Of a DNA stretch of 64,000 bases, positions 1-12,300 are shown piece by piece (position 1 is the first letter of the stretch; every line of letters begins with the position of its first letter). The translations under genes were made by a program, and so were the position numbers. The stretch lies in the NCBI GenBank assembly GCA_036583965.1, contig JAZBQD010000034.1, positions 14,321,040-14,385,039 of the forward strand, read 5' to 3'. The notes under the pieces were generated by a model. It was not told the DNA's origin. It saw nothing but the letters and a program-made list of their open reading frames with translations, and made no database searches. Origin of the DNA: Prunella strophiata. Taxonomy: Eukaryota; Chordata; Aves; Passeriformes; Prunellidae.

Positions 1-1930
1 CCTGGGACAGAGAAGAATATCTGCCTCTTAGACAGGGCTCTAAAGGGGAACTGCACTGCTGCAAGGAAGAGTAAATTAAATTATGGAACTTTGCAGTCCA
101 CTGACTGCACCAAACCAACTAGACTTTATTTAGGGTTGTGAAGCTCTAATGGAACTTGGACAAAGCTGCCAAAAGGGCTGGAATTCTGTATTGGAGTGGG
201 AAGCTTCTGATACAATAAGAAATTAGAAGGACCAAAGGAAACAAGTCTGTGTGGGATCTTAAGGGATCCTCTAGTCTAGCCCTTGCAATGTGATAAAAGG
301 CATTAAGAGGATCAAGGAGATGCAGGGCTTGGGTTCAGGACTGGATCTAAGTTTGAGCAGCTCTATGATGTGAAATTTCCTTGTCATGGTGCACATATCA
401 AAGGATATGTGGCAGGGACAGCCCTGTGTTCCTTTGGCATGGAGGTGAGAGTTCAGGAACTCTGAGAGCTGAGGTCACATAGTGCCAGGGAGGTCCTTTA
501 TGAGCCAGCACAGCATGAAAGAGGCTGGGGGTGCCTGCAGAGACATCATCCAGTCACAGCTGCTCTCTTCCACTGATTTTGTGCATAGAACAGCTTGGTC
601 AGTCTCAAGATTAAAACTGTTCTGCCTTTTTTTGGGAAGGGCCACGTGCAGTGTGCAGCCACACAGGGCTTCACTGTGTTGTTATCCATGTGCTGTGAGT
701 ATGGCAGGATCAGTGCCAAACTGATCTAAAATAGTGGACTAAAAAAGCTTGAGCACCATCTACTTTGGGACCTTGTGCAGAGGCAGTCAGACCATGAGCC
801 AAAGCTCACAGCTTAGGAAGAAATATTATCTACAGTTTGCATAGAGGCAGCCAAGAAGCTGAGTTAGAAGCTCTGGCACACCTAGTTATGCTTTTCTGTT
901 GTGCTTGTTGGTTTTAAAATCAAATTGGCTTCTTTCAGTAGTAGGACAAATTGAACACAATTAGCAGGCCAAAGATGGGGACTGATTTTGTGTTAATCTG
1001 CTTCAGGAGGATTTGTGCCCTATATAAATTAACTTGAAGGTGGCAATAGACTTTGGCTTGGGTTTCATTTTCCTTGGAGTTTTCTCAGCCACTTTTTAAG
1101 ACAAGAAGAGATAGGTAGATCTAACTCTTTTCAGCAAGTCAGTGCATTTAGCTACAAAATTATAATGGAAGGAAAAGTAGCAGTTTGGAAAAGAACCAAC
1201 AATGTTTGGTTTGTTCTATAGTTTCCCACTGAAAAAAAAAAATTCCCCCCACTACTCAAGACATGGAAACACATTCTAACAACAACTCACAACTGGAAGT
1301 GATTAACATGAGCTACAATTTATGAAAGCTGCTTTCAAAAATGAAGTCTGAAGGAACCATGGAGTTGTCACAAGTCCTCAGCCTTGCTGTTGCTGCCAGA
1401 GTAGCTTGTGGCTGCACTGATGGTGTGGTGGAGCTGCCAGGACTGGCTTTTGTGGGATATCCTACACTGGAAAAATGTGCAAATATTTCTAGGAACATTT
1501 AAAAATCTGTCTGTTACCCATCTGGCTGCCTTTATTCAGATACAGGGTGACATTTCCAACACACTTAATTTAATAGATTAAGAGTTTGAAGCCCCACTAC
1601 ACTCTTATCACTTCATGGGGTCTCTCCAGGAGAGATGAATCTGGTGTGCTGGTAACTTTAAAATCTCTGTACATTTCTTAGTGAGTGTTTAATGTTTCAC
1701 TACTCCTTCCTAGTTACACACATGACAACCTCTGGTCTTTCCACTGTTTGGTTTTACTTTCCTTGAGTGATTTTTCCCCTTAATCTTGAAGCTCACCTCC
1801 GCAGGGAAAAGGGAATAAAACCCCGTGAGCTTCTGCTGAATAAAACCAGCTCATATAAACTCGGTTTGAGGTCTGGGAAATCTTGTGATAAAGCCAAGTT
1901 CTCTGATGCATACTCTTCAAATTTGGCTGC
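1..1930. other. intergenic, nothing recognised
   Basis: Unique-looking AT-moderate DNA downstream of ATP10B. Open frames are at most 80 codons and resemble no known family. No repeat or RNA gene was seen. Confidence 0.5.
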
Positions 1931-1959
1931 GAGTCTGAAAACGTGCGTATTTACTTGAG

Positions 1960-2293
1960 CAAACCCGATATTTATGGGAGCCTCGGCAGATGTGTGTGCT
2001 GCCATCCGCCGCAGGGGGAGCGGGCAGAGCCAGCCGGGCTGGGCATTTTCGGGGGGTTTTCGGGGATTTTCGGGGATTTTTCCCGCGATCCCCCGGAGCA
2101 GCAGGGACTCACAAAGGGTGCGAGGTGCCCGGGGAGGGCAGGGGGTGTCGCGGCAGAGCCCTGCGGGGACCGCGGTCCCTCTGCTCTGAACGGATCCCGG
2201 CTGGATACAGACCCGGCTTCGGGCAGGGCAGGTTGGGCTGCTGAGCTTTCTGGGGGTGGGAAACAGAGAAGGAACCTTAGCCAGTTATTATAG
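1960..2293. other. CpG-rich patch
   Basis: This 334-base patch is far richer in G+C and CpG than its surroundings. It includes three short copies of a TTTTCGGGGA-like unit at about 2047-2080 and a run of CCGCG and CGCGG words. The LTR at 2294 was inserted at its right end. The DNA beyond the LTR (2948 to about 3080) is also GC-rich, so the patch was longer before the insertion. It could be a small CpG island or part of an older repeat. Confidence 0.55.
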
Positions 2294-2947
2294 TGTGAAA
2301 AATACATATTATATGTATTGGCTTTTGGCAAAGATTAAAATAAATACTATATGTGTTATGTTAGAAAGTTATGTTGTATTAATCTTTTTTTGTGATGTAC
2401 TAATCTTTTAAGTAATGTGGTAAATATAATTTTAGGTTATAACATAATGTTAAAGAAAAACTATGCAATGTAAGATACTTCTTTAACTAGCTCAAGAAAG
2501 GGAGGAAATAATCAAGAAATTCTTTGCACAGAGACTAACAACAACCAGACACCATAATCCCCAAGAAAAAGAATTATTTCCTCCTTATTGGGAAAAAAGC
2601 AGCTTCTCCTACCTCCTTCTAGACATTGAGGAGCCTACAAGATGGAGGGGGGGTTTGACAATAACCAGAAGACACCCTTTGTTTGAAAAGAGTATTTGCA
2701 TCGTGTATGAAATCTATGAATATGCAATAGGCTATTGCTTTTAAGAGTTAATCCTTTGTTAGTGAGGTGTGTTCTGGGACAGAGCAGAACACCAGGACCT
2801 TCTGTAACTCTTTGTTTTTAGTTGTCTTGTATTTTCCTAACCCTAATTGTCCAATTTTTTAACTCTAATTTTATTACTATTTTTATAGCCATTTTATTAC
2901 TATTAAACTCTTAAACTTTTAAACCCAAGTGACTGGTGTTTTTCACA
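2294..2947 (+). mobile_element. solo LTR of an avian endogenous retrovirus
   Basis: The 654-bp element starts TGTGAAAAA and ends TTTTTCACA, perfect 9-base inverted termini with the TG..CA ends of LTRs. It is flanked by the 4-base direct repeat ATAG (2290-2293 and 2948-2951). No internal gag, pol or env region and no second LTR adjoin it, so it is a solo LTR. Orientation is inferred from ATTAAA near the right end. The family was not identified by search. Confidence 0.8.
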
Positions 2948-3104
2948 ATAGCCCCTGTGGAGGAGCTGTGGCACCCTCAGGAGGCTCCAGTGGCACCGGT
3001 GCTGTTTCCCGGCTTTGTTCCGAGCACGGGCAGAGGGACTGGGGCACCCTGTCTGTGAGAGTGTGGGGCTGGGCACAGGCTGCAGGGCAGGAATGCCAAA
3101 CACA

Positions 3105-3880
3105 GGGACCTGCACAGGCTGCAGAGAACCTCACAGACTTCAGCAGGGCCAAGGGGAAGGTCCTGCATGTGGGGCAGAGCAACCCCAAGCACAAGCACAG
3201 GCTGGATGGATTGAGCAGAGATGAAAGCCTTGGCAGTGTAGTTTGATGAGCTTAACGTGACCCAGTGATGTTCACTCAGAGCCCAGAAAGCCAAATGTGT
3301 CCTGGGCTGCATCACAAACACAGTGACCAGCAGATGAGGGGGGATTCTGCCCCTTTGCTCCACTTTTGTGACACCCCACCTGCTGTGCTATATCCAGCTC
3401 TGGGCTCCTCATCATAAGAAGGACATGGAGTTACTGGGTTCAGAGGAGGCCACAAAGATGCTCCAAGGCCTGGAGAACCTCTGCTATGGAGGCAGGTTGG
3501 GAAGGCTGGGGCTGTTCAACATGGAGAAGAGAAGGCTCCAGGGAGACCTTAGATCACCTTTCAGTGCCTAAAAGGGCTTCAGGAGAGTTGGAGAGGGACT
3601 TTGGACAAGGGACATGGAGTGACAGGAAAAGGGGAATGGCTTTAATCTGCAAGAGGGTAGGTTTAGATTAGATGTTAGGAAGAAATTCCTCCCTGTGAGG
3701 GTGGTGAGGCCCTGGCACAGGTTGCCCAGAGAAGCTGTGGCTGCCCCATCCCTGGATGTGTCCAAGGCCAGGCTGGATGGGGCTTGGAGCAACCTGGGAT
3801 AGTGGAAGGTGCCCCTGCCCATGGCAGGGTGTTGGAACTGGATGATCTTTAAGGTCCCTCCCAACACAAACCATTCTATT
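3105..3880 (+). mobile_element. CR1 LINE, 5'-truncated 3' end
   Basis: The stretch carries words typical of the avian CR1 3' part: cagcagggccaag, tccagctctgggctcct, ggctggggctgttcaac, aggaagaaattcctccctg, gaggccctggcacaggttgc, ggatggggcttggagcaacc and a final aaccattctat. The reading frame is broken, so it is a dead copy. It lies about 160 bases right of the solo LTR. Confidence 0.9.
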
Positions 3881-3889
3881 TTTTCATGA

Positions 3890-6800
3890 TTTTACTTTAA
3901 AAATGCTAAATTTAGCACAGAATTTACAGGTGTAGTGGAAGCAAAGGGTGATGTCAAAAAGGGGCTGTTCTCAGAACTGTTACTTTCACTGACTGGCACT
4001 TTTCCCATTCCTTTCTGGGACTTGGCAGGAGAAAGATTCAATGATCCCAGGCTTATTTAATCAAAATAGCTCTGTGGTTGCCTTTGCTGCAGGAATTGTC
4101 TGTCTGTGCAGATGACTTGCTGAGCTGAAACTGAGAAACATTTGCTTCATCTCATGCCCCCTTCCCTGAAGACTCCTGGTTTGCAGGAGTGTGTCAGTCC
4201 CTTTTGTGAAGCTGCAGAGCTGCTTGGGAAGCCAAACACAATCTTCAGATTTATCAAAATGAATTGCTTGCTTTTTGTCAACACTGCTGATGTCAGCACA
4301 AACAAACAGGGCAAAACCATTGATATTAGGCAGGCCAAGGCTGGGCAGTGTCTATCTCACACACACACACAAGGTTTGGATTTGGCTCAGCTACTGCTGT
4401 ACAGGCAGGGGTGGCATTAGTCTATAATGGTGTTGGAATCAAGGGTAGAAGTCTGGGTGGCTGCTGGGCTTAATACTGAGCCAATTGTCTCCAGGGCTGA
4501 ACCCTGACCCAGTGCTGAGCATTCCCTACCAGTGCAGATCTTTGCAGCTAAGGAAAGCTTTCATCTGGCTCAGGCTGGACTCAGAGTGAAAGATCCTGTC
4601 ACCATGGAGTGCTGTGAGGGCTGGGACTGTGCTGCCACTCCATGCACAATGACAACATAAAAGAGAAAGAGGCAGCTCTTCAGGTGCTGTGCTGGCAGAG
4701 CAGATTACAGAAATAGAAACAGTTGATCTAGCACTGCCCTCCTGTGGGTAGAGCTGCCTTTCCACAAGGCACAGGAGCACCAAAACTGCTTCTTCACACA
4801 TAGGGAGAGAGAACAGTCTCCTCTTCTGCCATTACTGAAGAAACTGCTCAAATTAGTTAATAATTTTAATGGTCAAGCTATTTGTTTTTTCATCTGGAAA
4901 GCTATGGCTGCTGTCCAAATCATCAAAGTCTTTTTCATTTCAGTAAATGACTAAATATTTCAAATACATGATAAAAAGGTAGAGTCTCACTGAATACTTT
5001 CACAAAGAGGCTGAAAGATAACACTGAATTGCTGAAATAAAAATGCATCAGTGGATGTAAATGGATCTCACCTGTGAGAATCAAAATCCCTTTTGTCTGA
5101 ATGTCTAATTGTGACCAGCTGGGGTTTGCAACCCCTCTCAGGCAAAGTAGAGCTATTTGTTTAAAATGCTTTACCTTTGCATAGGAGTTGCTCCAGCAAT
5201 GACTCAGGAGGAGATTGCAGTGCATTGAATCACTATTCATATTGTCTAATGCATGAGAAATTCAGCTGCAGAAAAAAGGTGAGTGAAAAGCCTCCAGAGT
5301 GTAAGGTGATCACAGCCCAAACTGCTCTGATCATTTTAACTTGGTCACTGCCTGATGGTGTTTTTCACTGCAGGACTCTTCTCCTGCTTTTCTTGGGCTT
5401 ATATTGCTATTGCCTAGTGTCCAAATACAGAGAATGCTTCCATTCAGTGCTTTTAGTGTGCAGAATGTGTTAATCTGCTCTAAGCAACAGAGCATCCTCC
5501 ATGAGCTGATATTTTGAAACTTCTTTTGGTCCATGGCTACTTCAATTTTCCTGAACTCTTTGAAGGGGAAGCATGTCTTGGCACAGAAAGCAGAGCTGCA
5601 GAGGTCCCACTGCTTAAAGGAACTGAGGTACCTTCAGCTGATGAAACTCTTCTGCCAAAGGAGTCCAGGCCCACACAGACATACTGTAAACTGTGGTGAA
5701 AATCTTGCAGATGTGATTTCCTTTCTCAAAAGGAGGTACTTTGTTCCTATCAGGTCAGGAACTGTATCAGAAAGGTGACACCTTTCTGAGAAAGAGGAAA
5801 TTTTAGTCTTTAAGGAGAACAGCTCTTATGGAGAAGATGGTCCTAAGGGTGGCAAAGGGATATTTGTGAGCAGTCTCACCAGAGGGAATCCAGGATTGTC
5901 AGTGCCTCCAATCAGACATGGGCAGTACTGCTCACTGCTAAGCCAGTCCTCAGCTTTCTGCCCAGCCTCCAGCTCCTCCATTTGTACCCAGAGAAGTGCA
6001 GCCTTAGGAGCTGTGAGGATGGGGATCAGCAGCCAGCTCTGTCTGCTGTGGGCAGAGCTCCTGGCCCCTGCCCTGCAGCCAGTGCTGACTGTGGCACTGG
6101 GAAGGGATCTGCACAAGGGCAGGGCTGCCCTGCTCCTGTGCTCCATGGACTGCCCTCCCTTGCAGAAGTCCTGAGCATCAGCCATCTATCCTGGCTCAAG
6201 CCAGGGAGAGTCTTACAGCTCCAAAATAATTAAATGCAGAGACCAAGCATTTCATGGGAGTCTGAGTAACCTGTTGGATGGTGGGGGGTTGGAAAAGCCT
6301 CATTTTCACACAGTGAATAATGAAATAATTACATCATAACAGGAAAAGCTGCTGATTTTAAGGAGGTTCTGTTTCCCAAGGGCAATATTAAGATGACAAG
6401 CTTTTCCCTCTGGTGTGACACTGCTCTTCCCTGTGTGGTATTTTGTAGTGGTTTCTATGGAGCAAGTGGCTATTTAGCAAAAATAATATGTCAGTATAAG
6501 AACTTTATATGGGGTCTGGGATATCATCACTGAGATTTTCGTGCATTTAAAAAACCATAATAATGTCAGGAGAGATCATTGATCTATTACTTACTAATTT
6601 ACTTCCCAGACCACACCACAACCCTTTTATCCAGGAGTTCTTGCACTACTCCCAGGAGTTATTGGCAGAAACAGCTCCCTGGAGCTAAAGTGGAGAAGAC
6701 AATTTGATGTGACTAAAGTTTATAAAATGCTTCTCTCCTTTCTAATTCAAGTATATGTGATGAATTATCACTCCTCCTGGGGTTAGAATATAAGCCCAAT

Positions 6801-9800
6801 GTTTTACACCTGGCAATATTTAATGGCTGTACATATGCAGCCTCTTTGCTCTGTGACCCAGGAGAATGGCTTCTTAATATTTCTCTTAAAGACTTAGTGT
6901 TTGTGTTGGCTTTCCTCTAAATTCATAGTATTTCATTAGCATCTAAACTGCAACAAACCCCACAAAACTGTTAGGAAGTCTTGCACGTAGATAGAGAAAA
7001 TGCAGTCACAAGATTGCTAAACAGAAATTGCTCTATCTTTAAATGACCATGGGCTGTCAGCTGCTCCTTTGTTCAGATTATTATAGACACACATAAAATA
7101 TTTGACTGAATGCTCAAGTTTTCCCCAGCTAAAATCCAGATGGATGTCTGATAAAATAACAAACACACCCCACTCCACCCCTCCTCAGAATCCCCTCCTG
7201 CTTTGGCTGCATTTCTCCCTGTATTGAAGCCAGTATTTCAGGGACTAAATTGGACAAAGCAAGCAAACAACCTCCTTCACATTGATTTCCAAATCAAATC
7301 ATTGTTAATCACATCAATATTCCCAGCTGGTTCAACAGCCTTGGAGTCCAGCTTTCTGGCTCAAACAAGCTCCTCAGCATGGATGCCATGGAGCCATGTG
7401 TGTGTTGTCTAGGTTTGCTATTAACTTTTGGTGGAAGCATTCAGGTCTGATTCCTTCACCTCTTCAGTTCTGCACATGACATTGGATTTGAAATCTCTCT
7501 GTGAAGGGAAGGGACCCCTGCTTTTACTAAAATAGTGTTCCAGGGCACCATTGGCTCACTTAAAAGGAACCACAGTTGCCCAGTCACTGAGAAGTCTGAC
7601 AAATGTTTCAGTGCAGTGAGCTGCTGATTTCTGGGGCTAAACTCTTCTCTTTTGGAGTACAGCTCTGTTGGTGAATGTGACATCTTAGATGGTGTCAGTC
7701 TGCCCCCTCAGACTGTGCTGACTGTGGAGCAAAAGCTCTTGCTGACATTTGTCCAAAGGCTTAATTTCAATCCCATGTGCCTCTCCTTATGCTCATGAGG
7801 TGCCTCTCATGCTCTAAAGGGAGTGAGTGCCTGTGTTTTGGGAGGATGGCAGTCAGAGCAGGGACAGTGGAGCTGGGCTCTGGCTGGCAGCTGCAGCCTT
7901 GCTCCTGGCACTGTGGGCAGGGATGGAACTCACAATCAGCACAGGTCAGGCTTCACTGCAGGTGGTGAACAGCTCCTTCACTCTGCTGCAAAAGAAGGAG
8001 CAGAATGGAAGAGAAGGTGGGAGACACAAACGTGGCTGTTTCCAGCAATAACAAGAAACCACAGCTGTGTGCACACACGGGCAAACAAGCACACACAGAG
8101 CACACTCCAGTCCCACATTGTGAGTTTGACTTGGGCACATAGAAATGCCTGTCAGACTGGATGAATGGACAGGCTGAATAGGAGAGGCTGAGCCTTGGAG
8201 CTCTAAATGCCCTCTCCCAGTTTGACACAGCTCACAGGAGCTCTGTCTGTTCACACCTGGGCACAGCTGGCTGGGAAAACATATGCTGCCCACTTGAAAA
8301 AAATAAATTTACCCTGTCAGATAAGCAAGACTTCAGGACTTATATCTGTAACATCCATTAGGAAAGGCATGGTATGAACTAATTAACCTTCTTGCTCTCT
8401 GCTGGTTCCTTTGCCAGTGCAGCAGGGCTCACCCCTCCTGATCACTGGTGTCCTGGGCAGCCCTGGTTCTGTTAAAGGCCCCTGTGCTGCTGTCCTGGGG
8501 AGGGGACTGAGGTGCCCTCTGCTTAATGAGGCCAAAACTGACAGTTTGATTCTGCTTTCTGTGACAGTAACTCCCCTGTGCCTGCACTGGAATTGCCTGG
8601 GGTGGGCTGGAATGTGGCCTCAGGCTGGTGTGGGAGCTTTAGAGCAGGATCACCAGCCAAGGCTGAGATTGGAATTGGGTTTGGAAGGGTCTCTGCCTTA
8701 GAAATGGAAACTGATGAGGTGACAACGGTTCTAGGAGGAGACTTAAATGTCTCTTAAGATGGTTGAGTGAACTTAGGGAGTATTGGCTGCTTTATGTTTT
8801 ATTTATTTAGGCCCACCAAGCCTGTGTCTAAGTTAGCCAGGCTTTTGGCCTCCCTCCATAATCAGATGAGCAACTGTTTTGGGTTGGTTTTGCCTTTCCT
8901 CATCCTTCTTGACTCCGAGCCTCTAACCAGATTTTTGAGAGGAAATGAAATCATTCCCCAGAGCTGGTTAAATTTTCCTACGCATCCCAAATCCCTCTGG
9001 CAGGCAACCAAAATTCTTGCAGGAGCAGAGGGAGATGCTGGGTGAAGAGTTAACACATCACACTGATACTGTCTAACACAGAGCTCCAAACAGAAAACAA
9101 ACAAACAAATGTACTGCTTTTAGTGTAGATCAGCCTGTTGGATCCATGGCTCTGCTCCTGCCATGGCAGAACAGGCTCACCTGCCTGGATGTGTGCTGGG
9201 AACTCATTTCATCTTTACTTCTTTTATTTTAAGCAAAGTTGCATTTTCAAGAAGTGACTGACTGGTATGTTGGGCACCTGGATAGCAACACAATGAATGA
9301 TTATTGCCAGAAACAAAAAAGTATTAAAAAAAAAGCTAGAGCTGAGGAGCAGCTCCCCAGAGAAGCATTCCCACAGGCACTGTCCCAGCTGCTCACTGCC
9401 ACCAGAACTGTGTGGGGCTGAGGGGCTCCCATGGGCTTTGGGACATGTGGTGAAGAGTTCCCTTGTTAAATAGAGGGCTGGGAGGTGTTGTCACTTCACT
9501 GCAGAAGGGTGACAGCCAAGGAAACAGGGCTGCCTTCTTCCCTCAATACCTTGGTTGCAATGTTCTCAACACAGGCATTTTTCATGAGGAGCGCCTGCAT
9601 AAAAGAGGTTGCAAATATGGGACCAGGTGTGCTGGGATTCCTGCCTTGTGCCAGCTCCTTCTGCCCTGAATCCTGCCCTGAGAGAGGATGCGGGGGATCA
9701 GCTCAGCCAGAGGTGTCACCATCTCTGTGCTGGTGGCACTGGCCTGGCTCCCCAAGCTGTGCTGGGTCCCTGGAGCAGCCACCAGCCCGGGCTGTCAGCT

Positions 9801-12300
9801 GTCCTGGGTGAGGCTGAGCCCTGGGGACACAGGCAGCAGGCTGGTTCAGCTGTGCTCCAAATTTGTTATGGGCAAGCTGCCTAAAACAAGGTGGGGGCTT
9901 GAAAAATACCTTGAAATGCAATTGTTGGAGATGCAGCCAGCTCTGGCACATTTCTTAAATGAGAAACATCTTTTTGCTGGGATAATCTATCATGCTTCAA
10001 ACACTCTGAAAGGCTTTATCTTTCCCCTAACTATCTTTACCATTTTAATTTAAAAGCTTTTAAAAATTATCACCCAAATGTATGATAAGTAGTGAGAGGG
10101 TAAACTGCTCTGAGCTCTCCATTAAAGCAAACAATGCAAAGCAACTCTGCCCTATTTACAGAAAATTAATGAACATAAAAAAGATGAACTGCATGTCATT
10201 CTAGTGATCATAAGTTGTTTTTCATGCAAAAAGGTTTGCAGCTTTATACATTAAATGCTGGGACAAAAGAAACATCTGCAATATTAATAATTGTAATAGA
10301 TGATTGTATGTTGAGGGAATAGAAATAATATTAATTTTCTTTAATGAAGACTAATGAAATTGTTCTGATCTTTCCATTACAATTTCAACAAGTTTTTCTA
10401 ATGAAGAAGATCCTGCTTTTTGAAAGCTAATTTTTCATTTTTAATTCCCGAAATGTCAGCGGAACACTGAAATGTAAAGGCAATATTGTAGGATGTCAGT
10501 ACATTTCCAGTTCTAATGGGAAATTGATGCATTTCAGGGGTTTTGTTTTGATTTTGATTAAAAGAAAAAGCCTCGGGCTATTACAGAAAAGTATGTTTTT
10601 CTGTCATGGTTCTATATCTATAGACTGACATGGCAGATGCTCTTCACTGGGCTTATCAACAGCTGGGTGGACAAAGTGCCTTTTCCCTAAACCTGCCCAG
10701 GGCAGGATGCCAAACACTTCCAGTTAAAGGGTGCAGCCTTGAGGGGCAGGGCAAGAGCCCCTCACTGAAACCAGCTCCTCTGGGAGCACCACAGCCAGCA
10801 CAGGCAGATCACTGGAAAAGCTCCCCCAGCTCATTAAGCCTGGTTACAGACACTGCAGAACAAGCAGAACCTGACATTTTTGGGGGTGTTCATGTTCAGA
10901 TTCACAAAGGAGCACAGCTTTAGGAACTCACTTGTCTTTGGGATGAGACAACTCTGCCCTTTTTTGCCACCCACAGCAATGCTCCCAGAGCCCCTGTGGG
11001 ACTGCCTGGGGGTACTCAGTGCTGATGAGGCTCTCTGCCCCATATCCCCCCTGACAGCTGCTGGGTAACAGCACTAATTCTAGAAAGAAAAAATTTGGGG
11101 TGTTTGCAGGATTTTCTTGTCTTAATTTCTGTCATATATATCTTACACTGTACAGGTGCTGCTACATAAATCTGCTGTCTAACACTTTTCATAGCATTAA
11201 TATGGTTGTTGAGCCTTCAATATTTTTCACACTGGACAGTTTCTTAGAATGCATCAATTATATTCCTTCCTGTGTTCATAGTTTTGTTGTCATTTTAAAA
11301 AAAGAAAAGGAAATGTAAGGATTTGTTTTACTTTTTTTTTTTTTTTTTTTTTTTAAACAGAAGAACTGAATTTGTTCATAACCTTTATATAAACACAAAC
11401 CTGGTAACTTCCAAAGCTAATGATGAAATCTGAATAGGTGAATTGCCATTTTCAGGCCAGTAGGTGTGAAGAAGAAACAGGATAAAAAGTCATACTGAAA
11501 ATCACAACTGATTAGTGTGATGTTAGGGCCATTTCTAGCTCCATTTATGCCTCAAAGCACATGTAAACACCCAGAGATACAGAAAGTATTTCTCTCCTAT
11601 AATGTTTAATTTCTATGTGCTGGGAAAATTTTCCTGGTATCATGCATCTTGGGCTGAGAAACAACTGGCATCTCCCCTTCCACTTTTCTTTCCTTCCTCA
11701 GCAATTCAGGTTTGTTTTGCCACCTGCCTCATGCCCCAGTCCCTCTCCCCTGCCCTTAGTTCATTGTCACTCCCCTGGTTTCACAGGTAGACACTGTCTC
11801 TCCTCCAGCTTAATGCTGGAATGATGTCCCCAAGTTTCCAGGTGGCTGAGATGTTCATGGCCCCTTCTGCTGACTTGGGTGGTTCTGGAGCAGCACCACA
11901 GCACCCAGGGAAGGCAGATTCTTGAGATGCAGGAGCTTTGATGTCACACTCTCTTTTTATTAAAATCCAAAAAGGACAAAAGGACTTTTGTGTCCGTGTG
12001 CTCCGTGCTCTCTCTCAGCAGTGTCACCCACACATTCACTTGTCCCTCTCTGTTACACATATCAGATACCAGGATTGCAATTACAGTAAGTATGGACTTT
12101 TCTGCCTAATTGAGATTAACACACACAGTCAGAGCATTAGCTCAGGAGCTGAACCTTGGGGCCTTCCAGCAATTACTTCTCTATTTGCTGTGTCAGGTCC
12201 TGCTTAGTTATTTCAACAGTTACATATTTGCAGCACTTTGCCATGGCAGAGACCAGCTCAGGCCCTTCAGTGCCCAGGGAGGGACCCAGGGACCCTCCCA
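3890..12300. other. intergenic, no gene recognised
   Basis: Single-copy-looking DNA. Notable small features are a CA run at 4360-4371, an AAAC run at about 9094-9109 and a 23-base T run at 11332-11354. The stretch 10030-10610 is AT-rich with many TAAT words and may be conserved regulatory DNA (see findings). Open frames are short and unlike known families. Confidence 0.5.
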
